A model generated the notes under the pieces. The model did not search any database, was not told the origin of the DNA, and saw only the letters and a program-made list of their open reading frames with translations. DNA of 64,000 nucleotides from assembly GCF_963678975.1 (NCBI RefSeq), contig NC_089272.1, positions 24,431,471 to 24,495,470 of the forward strand, read 5' to 3'. Below, piece after piece: positions 54,001-64,000 of the stretch (position 1 is its first letter; each line of letters opens with the position of its first letter). The DNA comes from Dysidea avara. Its lineage: Eukaryota > Porifera > Demospongiae > Dictyoceratida > Dysideidae. Made by a program: the position numbers and the translations under genes.

Positions 54001-54735
54001 TTTCAGCTACAAACAAATCACCCTGTAGAGAGTTCAGCTACAAAGAAACCATTCTGTAAAGAGCTCAGCTGCAAACAAATCACTTGTACAGAATTCAGCT
54101 ACAAACAAATCACCCTGTAGAGAGATCAGCTAGAAGAAATTACCTTGTAGATAGTTCAGCTACAAACAAATCACCCTGTAGAAAGATCAGTTAGAAGAAG
54201 TTACCTTGGAGAAAGTTCAGCTACAAAGAAACCATTTTGTAAAGAGCTCAGCTGCGAACAAATCACCTGTACAGAATTCAACTACGAACAAATCACCCTG
54301 TAGAGAGATCAGCTAGAAGAAGTTACCTTGTAGATAGTTCAGCTACAAACAAATCTCCCTGTAGAGAGATCAGCTAGAAGAAATTACCTTGTAGAGAGTT
54401 CAGCTACAAAGAAACCACCATGTAGAGAGTTCAGCTGCAAAGAAATCACCCTGTAGAAAATTCTGCCAGAAACAAATTGCCCTGTAGAAAGATCAGTTAG
54501 AAGAAGTTACCTTTTAGAGATTTCAGCTACAAAGAAACCATTCTGTAAAGAGCTCAGCTGCAAACAAATCACCTATACAGAATTCAGCTACAAACACATC
54601 ACCCTGTAGAGAGATCAGCTAGAAGAAGTTACCTTGTAGATTGTTCAGCTACAAACAATTCACCCTGTAGAGAGAGCAATTAGAAGAAGTCACTTTGTAG
54701 AGTGTTCAGTTACAAAGAAACCACCATGGAGATTT
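51020..54735. repeat. Minisatellite of about 31-bp units with higher-order order
   Basis: About 3.7 kb, or roughly 120 units. The unit is close to CTGTAGAGAGTTCAGCTACA followed by AACAAATCACC. Variants follow one another in a recurring order: (a) TACAAACAAATCACCCTG, (b) TAGAAGAAGTTACCTTG, (c) TACAAAGAAACCACCATG, (d) TGCAAACAAATCACCTG. This gives a higher-order period of about four units. Almost every unit has AGCT (an AluI site) and TAG in one frame, so it is not coding. It lies between the 50.2-kb repeat block and a MITE. Confidence 0.93.
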
Positions 54736-54755
54736 CTGTAATCAATATAATATTA

Positions 54756-54994
54756 TGTGACCGGATTTGCGAAAAGGGGTCTTCCACACACATCCAATTC
54801 CGTAACCGTTGGAGACCATAACTCAGTGTTCAAGTAACATATTAACTTGAAAATTTCACCACGTATTCAGCTATAGTGGTGCTCACCGCTGTCCAAAATT
54901 CAAGGCAATAGCTCTTTCCAATCTGAAGTTATCAATTGTCAAAGTTGGCAAATTGGATGTGTGTGGAAGACCCCTTTTCGCAAATCCAGTCACA
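54756..54994. mobile_element. MITE with 43-bp terminal repeats and TA duplication
   Basis: The ends TGTGACCGGATTTGCGAAAA and TTTTCGCAAATCCAGTCACA are mirror copies that continue through AGGGGTCTTCCACACACATCC. TA flanks both sides (54,754–54,755 and 54,995–54,996), which fits a Tc1/mariner-type element. 239 bp, non-coding. Confidence 0.8.
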
Positions 54995-55166
54995 TATGTA
55001 TTATACAGTATATATAATTTGTACATTAATTTTACTGATAAAATATTTAAAGTACATCTACTTCATCTTTTCTTCTTCCTGTAGTAAAGAAAAAAACATA
55101 GGTTAAAAAGTCCCAAAGCTGGCCATAGGCCGGCTTTGGGGTATACAAATACAAAAAGAAATGAAA

Positions 55167-55482
55167 TCTAATCCAAAACAGCCAAGCTGTAAAAAAAGTG
55201 TGCGGCCCTCAGAAAGGCTATGGTGAAAAAAGATGTGAAATCCAAGGTGGCGGCCAAGAAATGGCTGTGATGGTAGGTTAATGGTAAAAATTTTAATAAT
55301 GACAATTTAGGTAAATTTTGTGCGGCACAAAAATTCACCTGAATTGTCGTTATTAAAAGTTTTACCATTAACCTACCATCACAGCCATTTCTTGGCCGCC
55401 ACCTTGGATTTCACATCTTTTTTCACCATAGCCTTTCTGAGGGCCGCACACTTTTTTTACAGCTTGGCTGTTTTGGATTAGA
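55167..55482. mobile_element. Near-perfect foldback element of the TCTAATCC family
   Basis: Arms of about 150 bp mirror each other around a centre near 55,325. They end TCTAATCC/GGATTAGA with AT on each side. The truncated relative is at 23,711–23,940. Its right arm is read open in the frame of the next gene and contributes a pyrimidine run before that gene's first acceptor-like AG. Confidence 0.88.
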
Positions 55483-55488
55483 TTGTAG

Positions 55489-56686
55489 TTATCTTGAGAA
55501 TGATCCTTCAATATCAGGTGAAACACATCATTATACTGTCATCAGAGAACAGCAGCCTCCAGCAAAACTTGACTGGCTGACTAGTTCAAATGGCATACAC
55601 TGCCAGTGGCCATCAGATAACTCAACAAAGTATACTGAAATGGAACTAGAACAGTTGCAAATGCTATGGAATTTGATGGATATTTATAAAGATTTTCATA
55701 GAGCAGGTGTTAAACATTTGCGTAATGGAAATAGTAGAAAAGTTCGAACACTCACATGGCACTGCAGAGATGAATGTGGTGGTTTGGGATATCGTTTCAA
55801 AGGAATTATAGTAAGTCTCTTGTTAGCAATATTCAGTGATAGGGTATTGTTATTGAAATGGGACAAAGTTTCACTGGAAGATACGCATCTATTACCTAAC
55901 ATGATAGACTGGCGGTATCATGATTATTCACTGACTGGGTCTTCTGTTGACCTTGGAACCTATCTAGTTCGGTATGCAAATACAAGAGAAGAGACAAAAT
56001 GGATTAAAGTAATTGCTGGAGATAAAACGCATCTACAAATGCTATACAACAATGATAAGCATTTAAAGAGGATGCTGTCAGGAATTTTTGCCATTAAGAA
56101 TGACACTAACGGACAATTAAAGCAAAAGCTCCTATCCATTGTAATTCGAATTGATTTAGTTCAACTTGTGTCTTTTAAATTTTTGTTTACAGTTGGTACA
56201 CAAATACAATTGCTGGCAGGTGATGTCCTGAACAGGCTTAATTTACAGGGAAAACACTATGTTGCTGTACATTTAAGAACAGGAGAGTTTGGTGGAAATA
56301 TTACTGAAAGTAAATCTCGATTTGCAAGCTCTTTGCATAACTGGAAACATGCAACAAAATGTGCCATACAACAAGCTAACAACCTTATTGGACCAGATGG
56401 TGTAGTGGTTCTATTATCTGATGATGAAGAAGCAAAGAAAATGTTATCAAACGAGTACCACCAAGTGAAGGTGCTAGACAACCAGATAGTACATGTAGAT
56501 AAGACAGCTCATCTAACTAACAGCAGCATGCTTGATACATGGCAAGATGTTCTTATAATGGCAGAAGCTTCTCTTGTAGTACATGGTCATTCTTCCTTTC
56601 CAGAAGTAGCATTTGCTTTTTGTGGAATACCACTTTCTAGAACTATTAGTTATGAACATGATAAATGTCGCTATTATCATGCATAA
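55489..56686 (+). CDS. Fucosyltransferase-like protein, 3' exon(s)
   Basis: The open frame runs through this region to a stop at 56,684–56,686. The first ATG is at 55,640, but the frame is open and protein-like upstream, so the start of the gene probably lies in another exon. I place a possible acceptor at ATTGTAG (AG 55,487–55,488). Key motifs are CRDECGGLGYRFKGI (about 55,761–55,805) and YVAVHLRTGEFG (about 56,258–56,293). The first resembles the GDP-fucose-side motif GGxGxRxxGI shared by GT-B fucosyltransferases; the second resembles the HxRxGD-like motif. Towards the C-terminus is a VVHGHSSFPEVAFAFCGIP block. These enzymes act in the Golgi or ER on glycans; acceptor and linkage are unknown. 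No signal or TM anchor is visible here, which agrees with a missing 5' exon. A partial copy lies at 57,199–57,339. Confidence 0.55.
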
Positions 56687-57198
56687 TTAAATTAACAATA
56701 ATATTTTGTACACATTAATTAAACTCTCTTTGTCATACAGTACAGAAGTAATGTATAGTAGGGATCACAAAAATTTATGCTTTCCTAGGTACCATAAAAT
56801 ATCCCTCAAAAATCAGCCTCACCTTTCCTTCATGATGACTTGGCAGTATTGGTTAGGTATATAATTAGGCCCGGAAGTACCTTCAGGTTACTCAAAATGC
56901 CTCTAAATTTTTAAACTTTAATAACATTTTCTAATTGCTGATTGATGCCAGCAACAAGTATGGTAAATGTTATGGGGCTTGACTGTTTTTGACATCTGAG
57001 ACATTCTTTTTTACCTACCACTGAGCTGCAGTGCATGCACCATGATTTGTCCTCTTTTGTGTCCACATCTCTCTCCACTATGTATACCATGTACAAGTTT
57101 AAGTGGAGGAAGTTCCAGATCACAGCTGCATAGCTCTACTGCATGCCTAGATGCCTAGACTGCATGTTGCTACAGGTCTGTGTTTTTTTCTGTACTCA
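56687..57198. other. 3' flank of the fucosyltransferase-like gene
   Basis: No canonical AATAAA close to the stop. No other feature. Confidence 0.3.
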
Positions 57199-57339
57199 GC
57201 AGCTAACTGGAAACATGCAATAGAATGTGCCATACAACAAGCTAGCAATCTTATTGGACCAGATGGTGTAGTGGTTCCATTATCAGACAATAAAGAAGCA
57301 AAGAAAATGTTATCAAATCACACTAAGCAGCACCTCTAA
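57199..57339 (+). pseudogene. Partial duplicate of the fucosyltransferase-like gene
   Basis: Codes NWKHAIECAIQQASNLIGPD and the following EAKKMLSN block, matching about 56,340–56,450 with few changes, then diverges to a stop. It is preceded by a pyrimidine run and CAG (TTTTTTTCTGTACTCAG), which resembles a splice acceptor, so it may be a duplicated exon-like piece. It lacks both flanking parts of the domain. Confidence 0.75.
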
Positions 57340-57925
57340 ACAATTTTTGCAATGATTGATTGATAAATTATTTAAACTCAACAGTACTTGGCAAAGCTGT
57401 TCTTCCGTACTGGTACATATAGCATTATTGCTAAAATTGAGGTGGTACCACAACACCTATTATTTATCTAAACTTTAAGGGGGTGTTATTACAGCACCAA
57501 TGACAATAACAAGTACCTTAAGTTAAGAGGTCACACCAGTGTATCTGTAACACCCTTGTAAATAAAATCCCGCAATTAAAGTTATTTTGGTAGTTGCATT
57601 TTGTAAATTACATAAATGTAGAAAGACAAGCAAGTAAGTGTACTTATAATCTTGTTGAATTACTGTATTTCACAGGTCAATTGTGTTTCCTAAATAACTA
57701 ACTATATCAATGTAAATGAAGGGATTAATATGACTCCACCCCCATTAAACTTAGGAAAACTAGAATGAATGCCTAGTGTGTCACCACAACACCCACTTTA
57801 GCACTCCTTTGTAACACCCTGTGAGTGTCATCACAGCACATTAAAGCAGTACTTAGCTAGGATGCTGACTAGGTGCTGAATCCAAACATGCAAGCAGACA
57901 TCTGTAATGTGTAATTATTTTTATT
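57340..57925. other. Non-coding stretch
   Basis: The word 'AACACC' recurs (57,450–57,840) without regular spacing. Nothing I can name. Confidence 0.3.
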
Positions 57926-57990
57926 AAGGCTTTACAGCACAAGTGCTGAAGGTCTGTAGGACACCTGGTCTTACAGCCTGTTGAAAGTTG
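57926..57990 (-). repeat. SINE 3' tail copy, reverse strand
   Basis: The reverse complement carries GGTGTCCTACAGACCTTC, then CACTTGTGCTGTAAAGC, the same tail as at 3414–3465. Confidence 0.6.
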
Positions 57991-58936
57991 TTACATAAAG
58001 TATGTTTGAAAAGGTGGTTATGATTACTCCTGAATTTTTAACAGTGCAGACACAGCAACCTTATATATACAAAGATACACACAACACAAAAAAAATATTA
58101 CAACTGTAGTAAAAATATCACAATTAAACAGCACAGGATGAATCATGTACTGTTACAGTAGCTACAGTGCTTATGCAGACAGTGATATCATCAAATAAAC
58201 TAGATGGCAATGAATTCCACCACACTGTAGTCTGGTGTTGAAAGAAGAGTTGACTAAAGTTCTGTTTAAGATATTCATAGTCTTTCTTCTTTTAAGATGT
58301 AGCCATCATATGCAATGGCTGAAATCTGATGGTAAAAATCAACATTTAGACATTAATTTGCTGCTTAAAAATACAGCTGTTAAGAGAATCTGCATGCTGA
58401 TCAGTTCTACACAATCACCTAGCTACAGTACAACTTAGCTTGTTTGTGCACCTCTCCTTGCCAGCTCCTGAATCTGCCCCTACCAATCAACAGCCTTATT
58501 CTTTAGCTATTTATCTACATTTTTTGCTAGCAGTTACCAAACATTTTATTTTCCAGGTGTGTGGTTGCTTTCATACCATATGGAGGTGTGTCACAAAGGC
58601 AGATATAGGATTTGGGAGGTTTTCCAGTGATAGTGAGACTCAGATAGCAGTGTTCTGGGGACACAGCCCCCTGACGCTGGAAAGATTTTAGTGTTATAAT
58701 GCTTGAAATTTAATGAAACTTGATGTTTAAAACTGCTATAGCTTCACATTAGTTTTTGATCTACTGATTATCATCTAATGCCATAGCGAGCACTTCTTGA
58801 ATTTTTGCAATGCAGAAATACAATGGTGTCTTGACTATATAGCTTATCAATTTTACCAGAATTTAAGAAAGAGCACATTCTGTCTACGTGTGGTAGTATA
58901 ATCATAAATGCAATCTATTCACATTTGTTCAGTTAA
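57991..58936. other. Non-coding stretch
   Basis: Near 58,600–58,690 there is a repeat-end-like phrase (GGGGACACAGCCCCCTGAC). No gene. Confidence 0.3.
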
Positions 58937-60425
58937 TATACTTTTCAGTTTTAGCTACAAACTTAATTTTGGGTTGAAATGCACTCATTGTAGCAAAGTG
59001 TATGTAATATTAAATCTTGAATTAACAAGGCTGCATAATGAACCTGTACTATTACTTACTTACTATCTCAGTCAAGCACTCCATATAAAATTTCTTCTTT
59101 TAGACTGTGGTATAAAACATTGCGTGGCAAAATATATATGACCTGTCAACACTCCTTTCCCTATACTTATATATTGTAAAATTTAGTATCTCTGCTATGT
59201 GAAATTCCAAAATTCTGGAACCACCATTTGCATGGAGGCTTCATGGAAGTTTTTCTGAATTCGGCCTATAGTGATAATTATTCCGACTTCCTCCTTTACT
59301 GGCTGTCATTTCAACCTTCTTGCTAGACCCTGGTAGGATATTAAGTAATGATAAAGAGTATTTACAGTGTACATATACTGTCAGACAACTGAGCCTATTG
59401 GATAATATGCTTATATAGTGGGAAGAGTGTCCATAGATATTAGAGCCTATACAGTTCCATAGGCTCTAATATTTATGTAGTGTCCAGCTGATGTTAATGT
59501 TTTTAACAGTGTCTCAAATGCGCGTACCATAATTGTATGTCCTGTATAAGGATTATTCATATTAACAGTTCACTCATATGTGCTAACAAGGATAGCTTAT
59601 AGTAATTGCTACTATAAATGCTGAGCTGCATAGCTAAACTGCTGCACTACTTAGAGAGCTGAGTATGGAATTGAGATTATGATCACAAATTATGTGAAGT
59701 TACAGAGGTACATTACTACACAGCTAAGTTGGTGTTTTCATTATCACAATCAGTTTAATTATCCCACTGTTTGTTATTCAATAATAATCAAAAAGTATCT
59801 AATTTGTGTAAACTGAATGATTCGGTTAACTTCTGCTTACGTAAAACAAGTTTAACTAATAGCAAGTGAAACAGAAACAGTGTTACTTTAATGTCAGACA
59901 ACAAAAATGTGTATATAGTCTGCTCAGTATTCAGTATAACTGCAGACTGGTTCATTTTGCACTGGATAATTATTGTATTCAGAAATTTCCTCCTTATTTT
60001 ACATCACTACTTTTTTTTAAATTTACAATATCATCCAAAGAGCATACAACATATACAATTAAACACAAAGATGTCTCTGTAACAGTTTCAAAACAGTAAA
60101 CCATCCCTCTTCAGAACCTCTCAGTATAATGTCTAAAGGAGTAGATGCCCATGTGTTAGTGATCGCACCAAAAAAAAACTTACTGTAAATCAACCAGTCA
60201 AATATTAAATAGCTATAAAAATTCCCAATAATATAATGCATAGAATATTGGTTTCATCCTGGGAAGACATGCTGCACTAACAATTCATGTATACATAAAG
60301 CTAGCATGATAATACATAACAACAAATGTAATGATATCATAGTAATACTACAATGTGGACTATATATATACTTTATGCCTAACTACACACAGGGTCATGT
60401 TAGTCAGTCACATCCAGGCAATCCT

Positions 60426-61405
60426 TCATGGCATTGGAGCAGCAACTGCTGTGTTGAATTTTTTCTTGCAATTCAGTCCCTTCAGTGTCTTCATCATCGG
60501 CTCTCGGACTTGCTTGAAATACAGTCCATACACAATGGGGTGGAGAAGGAACACAATGAAAATGATGTTTGGACTAACAGCTCTATCTACTTTTGCAATA
60601 ATTTGGGGATTCCACAACAATCCTAACAGATGCAATAGCAGCACATACACCATTGTTATGGAGGAACTCCCAAACAAAACTACTGCCAATGTTATAGCCG
60701 GCTTTAGGTCCTTCTTAATCTTAGTGTGTGTCTTTTTCAATACTGCAACTTGGCTGTTTACCCCTAACAATTTGCTCTCTTGTTGTATCTGCTTGCGGAT
60801 TTTATAAGCCTTGATGGTTAAGTAGATGTTAAGACTAATTGCTACAGTTGATGACAAGAAGATGGGCAGCAACTGAAATAGCACAAACTCTTATTTACTA
60901 TATATACCATTCACACAAAACTGGTGATCATTCAAAAGCCCCTTAACAGACAACAATAAGCCTAAAACCCAGGCAGTAGTAGTCATGCTAGCAACACCTC
61001 GAGGGGTCATGATATTTCTGTGCTTGTAAGGAAATGCTATACTTATCACCTTATCAACTGATATCATCAAATATGTGAAATGAATCACAACTATTGGGAA
61101 TAAAAGAAAATGCACAACATTACAGCTAAGCAAATCTAATCCAGTGACCCATTCAACTGTGACACTGGTCTGAACAATGGCAAGCACTATATCAACAACC
61201 ATCAAGTTGGCCACAAAGATGTTATGGGGTTTATGTAAATTCCTTGTAGTTTTAATAGTGAAAAACACCCAACCAGCCATTGGCAAAATCATCATTGTCA
61301 TAATCAACTGGAATATCAAACTCAGGTAGTCAAAATATTTTGGAAGAACATAGCCTGGTTGTTTCTTGACCAGCTCCAGAGCCTGAAGTAGACAAGATCA
61401 TCCAT
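60426..61405 (-). pseudogene. Duplicated GPCR, recently broken
   Basis: A close copy of the 33,653–34,648 receptor. Two deletions near the 5' end (8 and 14 bases against the intact gene) push the N-terminus out of frame. In the second extracellular loop the Leu codon TTA of the intact gene is TAA (60,891–60,893), next to a two-codon insertion. From 61,319 to 60,426 the rest is otherwise open, with the same SVDKV and HPIVY motifs. The even retention of the remaining frame suggests that decay came late. Confidence 0.88.
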
Positions 61406-62490
61406 TTCTTAGGACAGAAACAGCTGCAGCATATAAACACACTCACACTTCTACTGCAAACTTGAAAATAGTGGGATACTATATATGCTGTCAGCAATGA
61501 AACCTTTTAGTTGTATCACTAGTAGTCTGAAGATTAACGCTATTTCTAAAGATATACTGGGCAAGAATGAATTAATTAGAACCACTGTATAAGGCTGAGT
61601 ATTGAAAGCAAATGCAATTCACAGTTTTGAAACTACATAGATTCAATTATGTATTTGATTAATATATCCTGTAAAATAAGAACTTTGTACCTCTTGCATG
61701 CGGTCACTTACGTAGTAGGATGTCCATCTTTCTGTGTGACCACATGTGCAGGAAAGGTATACCTTCAGTATGAACTTCATTCTTCTGAATTTACAGTGCA
61801 TCTAATATGCAGTTTAACATTTTGTATACGACTATATGTACTTATGAATGTACTTTCAGTTCAGGTCAATTCTATTTTACTGGAGTTGCTTGTTATTGCT
61901 ACCATAAAGAACTGGAATACCTCACCAATTCCTTTTCATCGAGGTGTATTTCTTAATTCAGTGTGACACGACGTTTCCAATATGTTAAAGCTGTTGAGTT
62001 ATTCAACTCAGACCTGTAACCAGAATTTCTCAAAAGGAGGTTCCACTTTGTCAAGGGCTGATTCTAAGAAGGTATGGAAGGGGGCTACAGTGAAAAATAG
62101 CCTTTGAAATATTGGGGAAATATTTCAGTAATTACTTTGGTAGATTGGATTGATACTTTTAGCTAGTATTTTTAATATTATAAGAGCCTTTAAATTTGAA
62201 TTGTAAAAAATCCTATATGTATATCTACTACCCCAAATACTATGACATTCTACAGCCATATATACAACAACATTTATGCTACATGTACCCCTGCAGTATG
62301 TTAGCTCTAGAATGGCCATGCTATCTGGTTTGTCAGAACAAGTTTTGGTACATAAATGAATCACTGTCAAATCAAAGAGACATTATTATATGCATGTGTG
62401 CTTTGCCTGGTATATATGCACTTGCCTGAGGGCTGCAAGCTTCAAGCTTCCAATAGGCTTAGGTGTCAAATTGCCACAAATGCAAAGACC
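61406..62490. other. GPCR upstream region (copy 2) and a non-duplicated insert
   Basis: To about 61,720 it matches copy 1. From there to about 62,785 it is unrelated to copy 1. Small ORFs have no recognisable domain. Confidence 0.35.
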
Positions 62491-62560
62491 AGGGGTGGAT
62501 CCAGACTTTTGAAAGGGGGGGAGAACATGTCCAAATTTTAAACTGATAATTTGCTTTACA
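62491..62560. mobile_element. hAT-type MITE left-end fragment
   Basis: CAGGGGTGGATCCAGACTTT followed by a G-tract, as in the family at 23,173 and 21,228. The rest of the element is missing. Confidence 0.55.
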
Positions 62561-64000
62561 CAATCTATAGCTAACACCTATGCAATAGCTATGCACATCC
62601 ATGGTGCACATTCTGCATGCAGCAGTGATAGCAGTGGCAGTGATAGCAGCGGCTAGACAAAAACCTGTCTAAGACACCACCTGCCTATAAAGAACACAAC
62701 TTAAAGTCCCCAAGAATTTATACACTACTCCACCTGTCTAAAACAGCTAACTGCCTTATAAGGCAAAAAATTGGCTTGAAGGTAACTGGCGTAGACTGAA
62801 TTGGCTGTGGTACATTCTAATTTCTGGGGGTGACAGCTCTGATTTATGAGGATGCTGTGGGTTATGCCCAATCACATTAGGTTCTTTAAGAGAGTCCAAA
62901 CAGCTGTGAATAGCCTCACTTCACCATAAGCATTTGCACAGCTATAGCTGCTTATAGCGCTCAAGTATACTTAATTGGTGGGTTTTTGATTACATGGCTT
63001 GCAATTGGAGCTGCAGCAATCACATGATAAAGAGTGATGATGCTCAACAACATCTGTACACTTACTGTAAACGGCACAAATAGAAAGATAAAGCATCAGT
63101 AATTGAGACAAAGATGTCATTTATAACTCAATAGGCATGTGTACAAAAAAATTTTTAGAGGGTTGGGGGAGTCCTACCCAAGATCGAAGTATAGACAGCT
63201 TAGACACTATAGGTAAACAACACAGTCAACATACTGTCATCTACTGTAGTTTTTGTATTTTTTTGCTGTGCAGCTATATGCTGTCTATAAAAATAAATGC
63301 TCTGAAAGGAAATAAATTGACACAATTATGGTTCTGTGCTCACTCCCCCTGGCAAGTTCACAATACAGTGGTTTGAATTTTGTAACTACTGATGTGCAGT
63401 TTAGACTTGGGTTTTAATAACGTTTATCAAGTTGCTTATCTGGCACATGCCCAACCAGTCATGTTATAATATCATTGATCAAAGTGCACATGCTGAAACT
63501 TGTCAAATACCAATTGTAATATTTCCAGATACTTTACACATAACTTAGTGTTACACTGATCATGTTATGAGCAAGGTGTTTCATGGCTTCCTGAGTAAAA
63601 TATTGAACTTTAAGGCAGACATTTTAGCACTAAATTTGGATAAATATGTGATTTGATGGCCAATTTGATATACATGTAGCTAGCTGCCTCAGAGTATCAT
63701 CATGAATTTTCTTAGTGATGAGTCAAGTAGGTCCCAAACATACAGTATATAGCTAATTAAGACGTATTTTTTCATGACCTTACTGATTAGACCACTTCAT
63801 AGTGGATGGAGCCTTGAACTCCTAACACTTTGTGAGTGAAAGTTTTCATCCCTTGCATACCCCCCCTCCTCCCCCAATCTTAACAGCCTGAGAAAACCAA
63901 CATTAATGATTAATATGTACAACCAAGAAATAAGCATGTGAGTTCCTTGGTCAACATGCAGCCCGTGACTAAGAAAGACCAGATATGGAACCATTGTGCG

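Larger units (their letters stand above)
58937..64000. repeat. Segmental duplication, copy 2 (runs off the window)
   Basis: Colinear with 25,270–37,895 but without the BEL/Pao element (junction near 59,105: AGACTGTGGTATAAAA) and without the MITE plus LINE (empty site 63,386–63,393). About 61,720–62,785 is unrelated to the matching part of copy 1 and includes a MITE end at 62,491. Small substitutions and indels are spread throughout, so the duplication is old. Confidence 0.85.

Noticed and set aside
51020-54735. CRISPR-like array (short regular repeats with variable parts)
   Set aside because: Units are directly contiguous with no unique spacers and the variation is substitution-like; the context is a eukaryotic genome.

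Overview
The window reads as AT-rich nuclear DNA of an invertebrate animal. I lean towards a sponge (demosponge). The reasons are a CARD–NACHT–LRR receptor coded mostly by one large exon, a lineage-specific set of intronless class A GPCRs, a secreted animal laccase, a GT-AG intron with matched phase, a BEL/Pao element primed by initiator tRNA-Met, and a very high load of foldback elements. Sponge is an inference from family knowledge. A cnidarian or other invertebrate is not excluded.

Layout. 1–1.3 kb: two LINE fragments lying head to head. 1.3–2.8 kb: SINE tails and hAT-type MITEs. 2.85–11.3 kb, plus strand: an NLR-type immune receptor gene with a short first exon, a 5.6-kb intron full of inverted-repeat elements, and a large second exon carrying a one-base frameshift. 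12.4–14.7 kb, minus strand: an intact multicopper oxidase (laccase). 16.6–17.2 kb and 22.3–23.2 kb, minus strand: two decayed GPCR copies. 25.5–32.2 kb: a complete but decayed BEL/Pao LTR retrotransposon with LTRs, primer-binding site, polypurine tract and target-site duplication. 33.7–34.6 kb, minus strand: an intact 331-residue GPCR. 36.3–43.1 kb: stacked hAT-type elements, a LINE 3' end and long inverted repeats. 46.1–48.3 kb: a dead hAT/ZMYM-like transposase. 51.0–54.7 kb: a minisatellite of about 31-bp units with higher-order order. 55.5–56.7 kb, plus strand: the 3' part of a fucosyltransferase-like gene, with a partial duplicate at 57.2 kb. 58.9 kb to the window end: a diverged second copy of about 25.3–37.9 kb, in which the GPCR is a pseudogene.

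The main structural result is that the two copies of this segmental duplication date each other's insertions. Copy 2 has the empty site for the BEL/Pao element (near 59,105) and for the hAT MITE (63,386–63,393), and that MITE was itself later hit by a LINE. Live-gene candidates are few: the NLR (if the frameshift is an error), the laccase, the GPCR at 33.7 kb and the fucosyltransferase-like gene. I see no operons, CRISPR arrays, rRNA or convincing tRNA genes. Nothing suggests that the four genes work in one pathway, though the NLR and the laccase could both serve defence (inference only).
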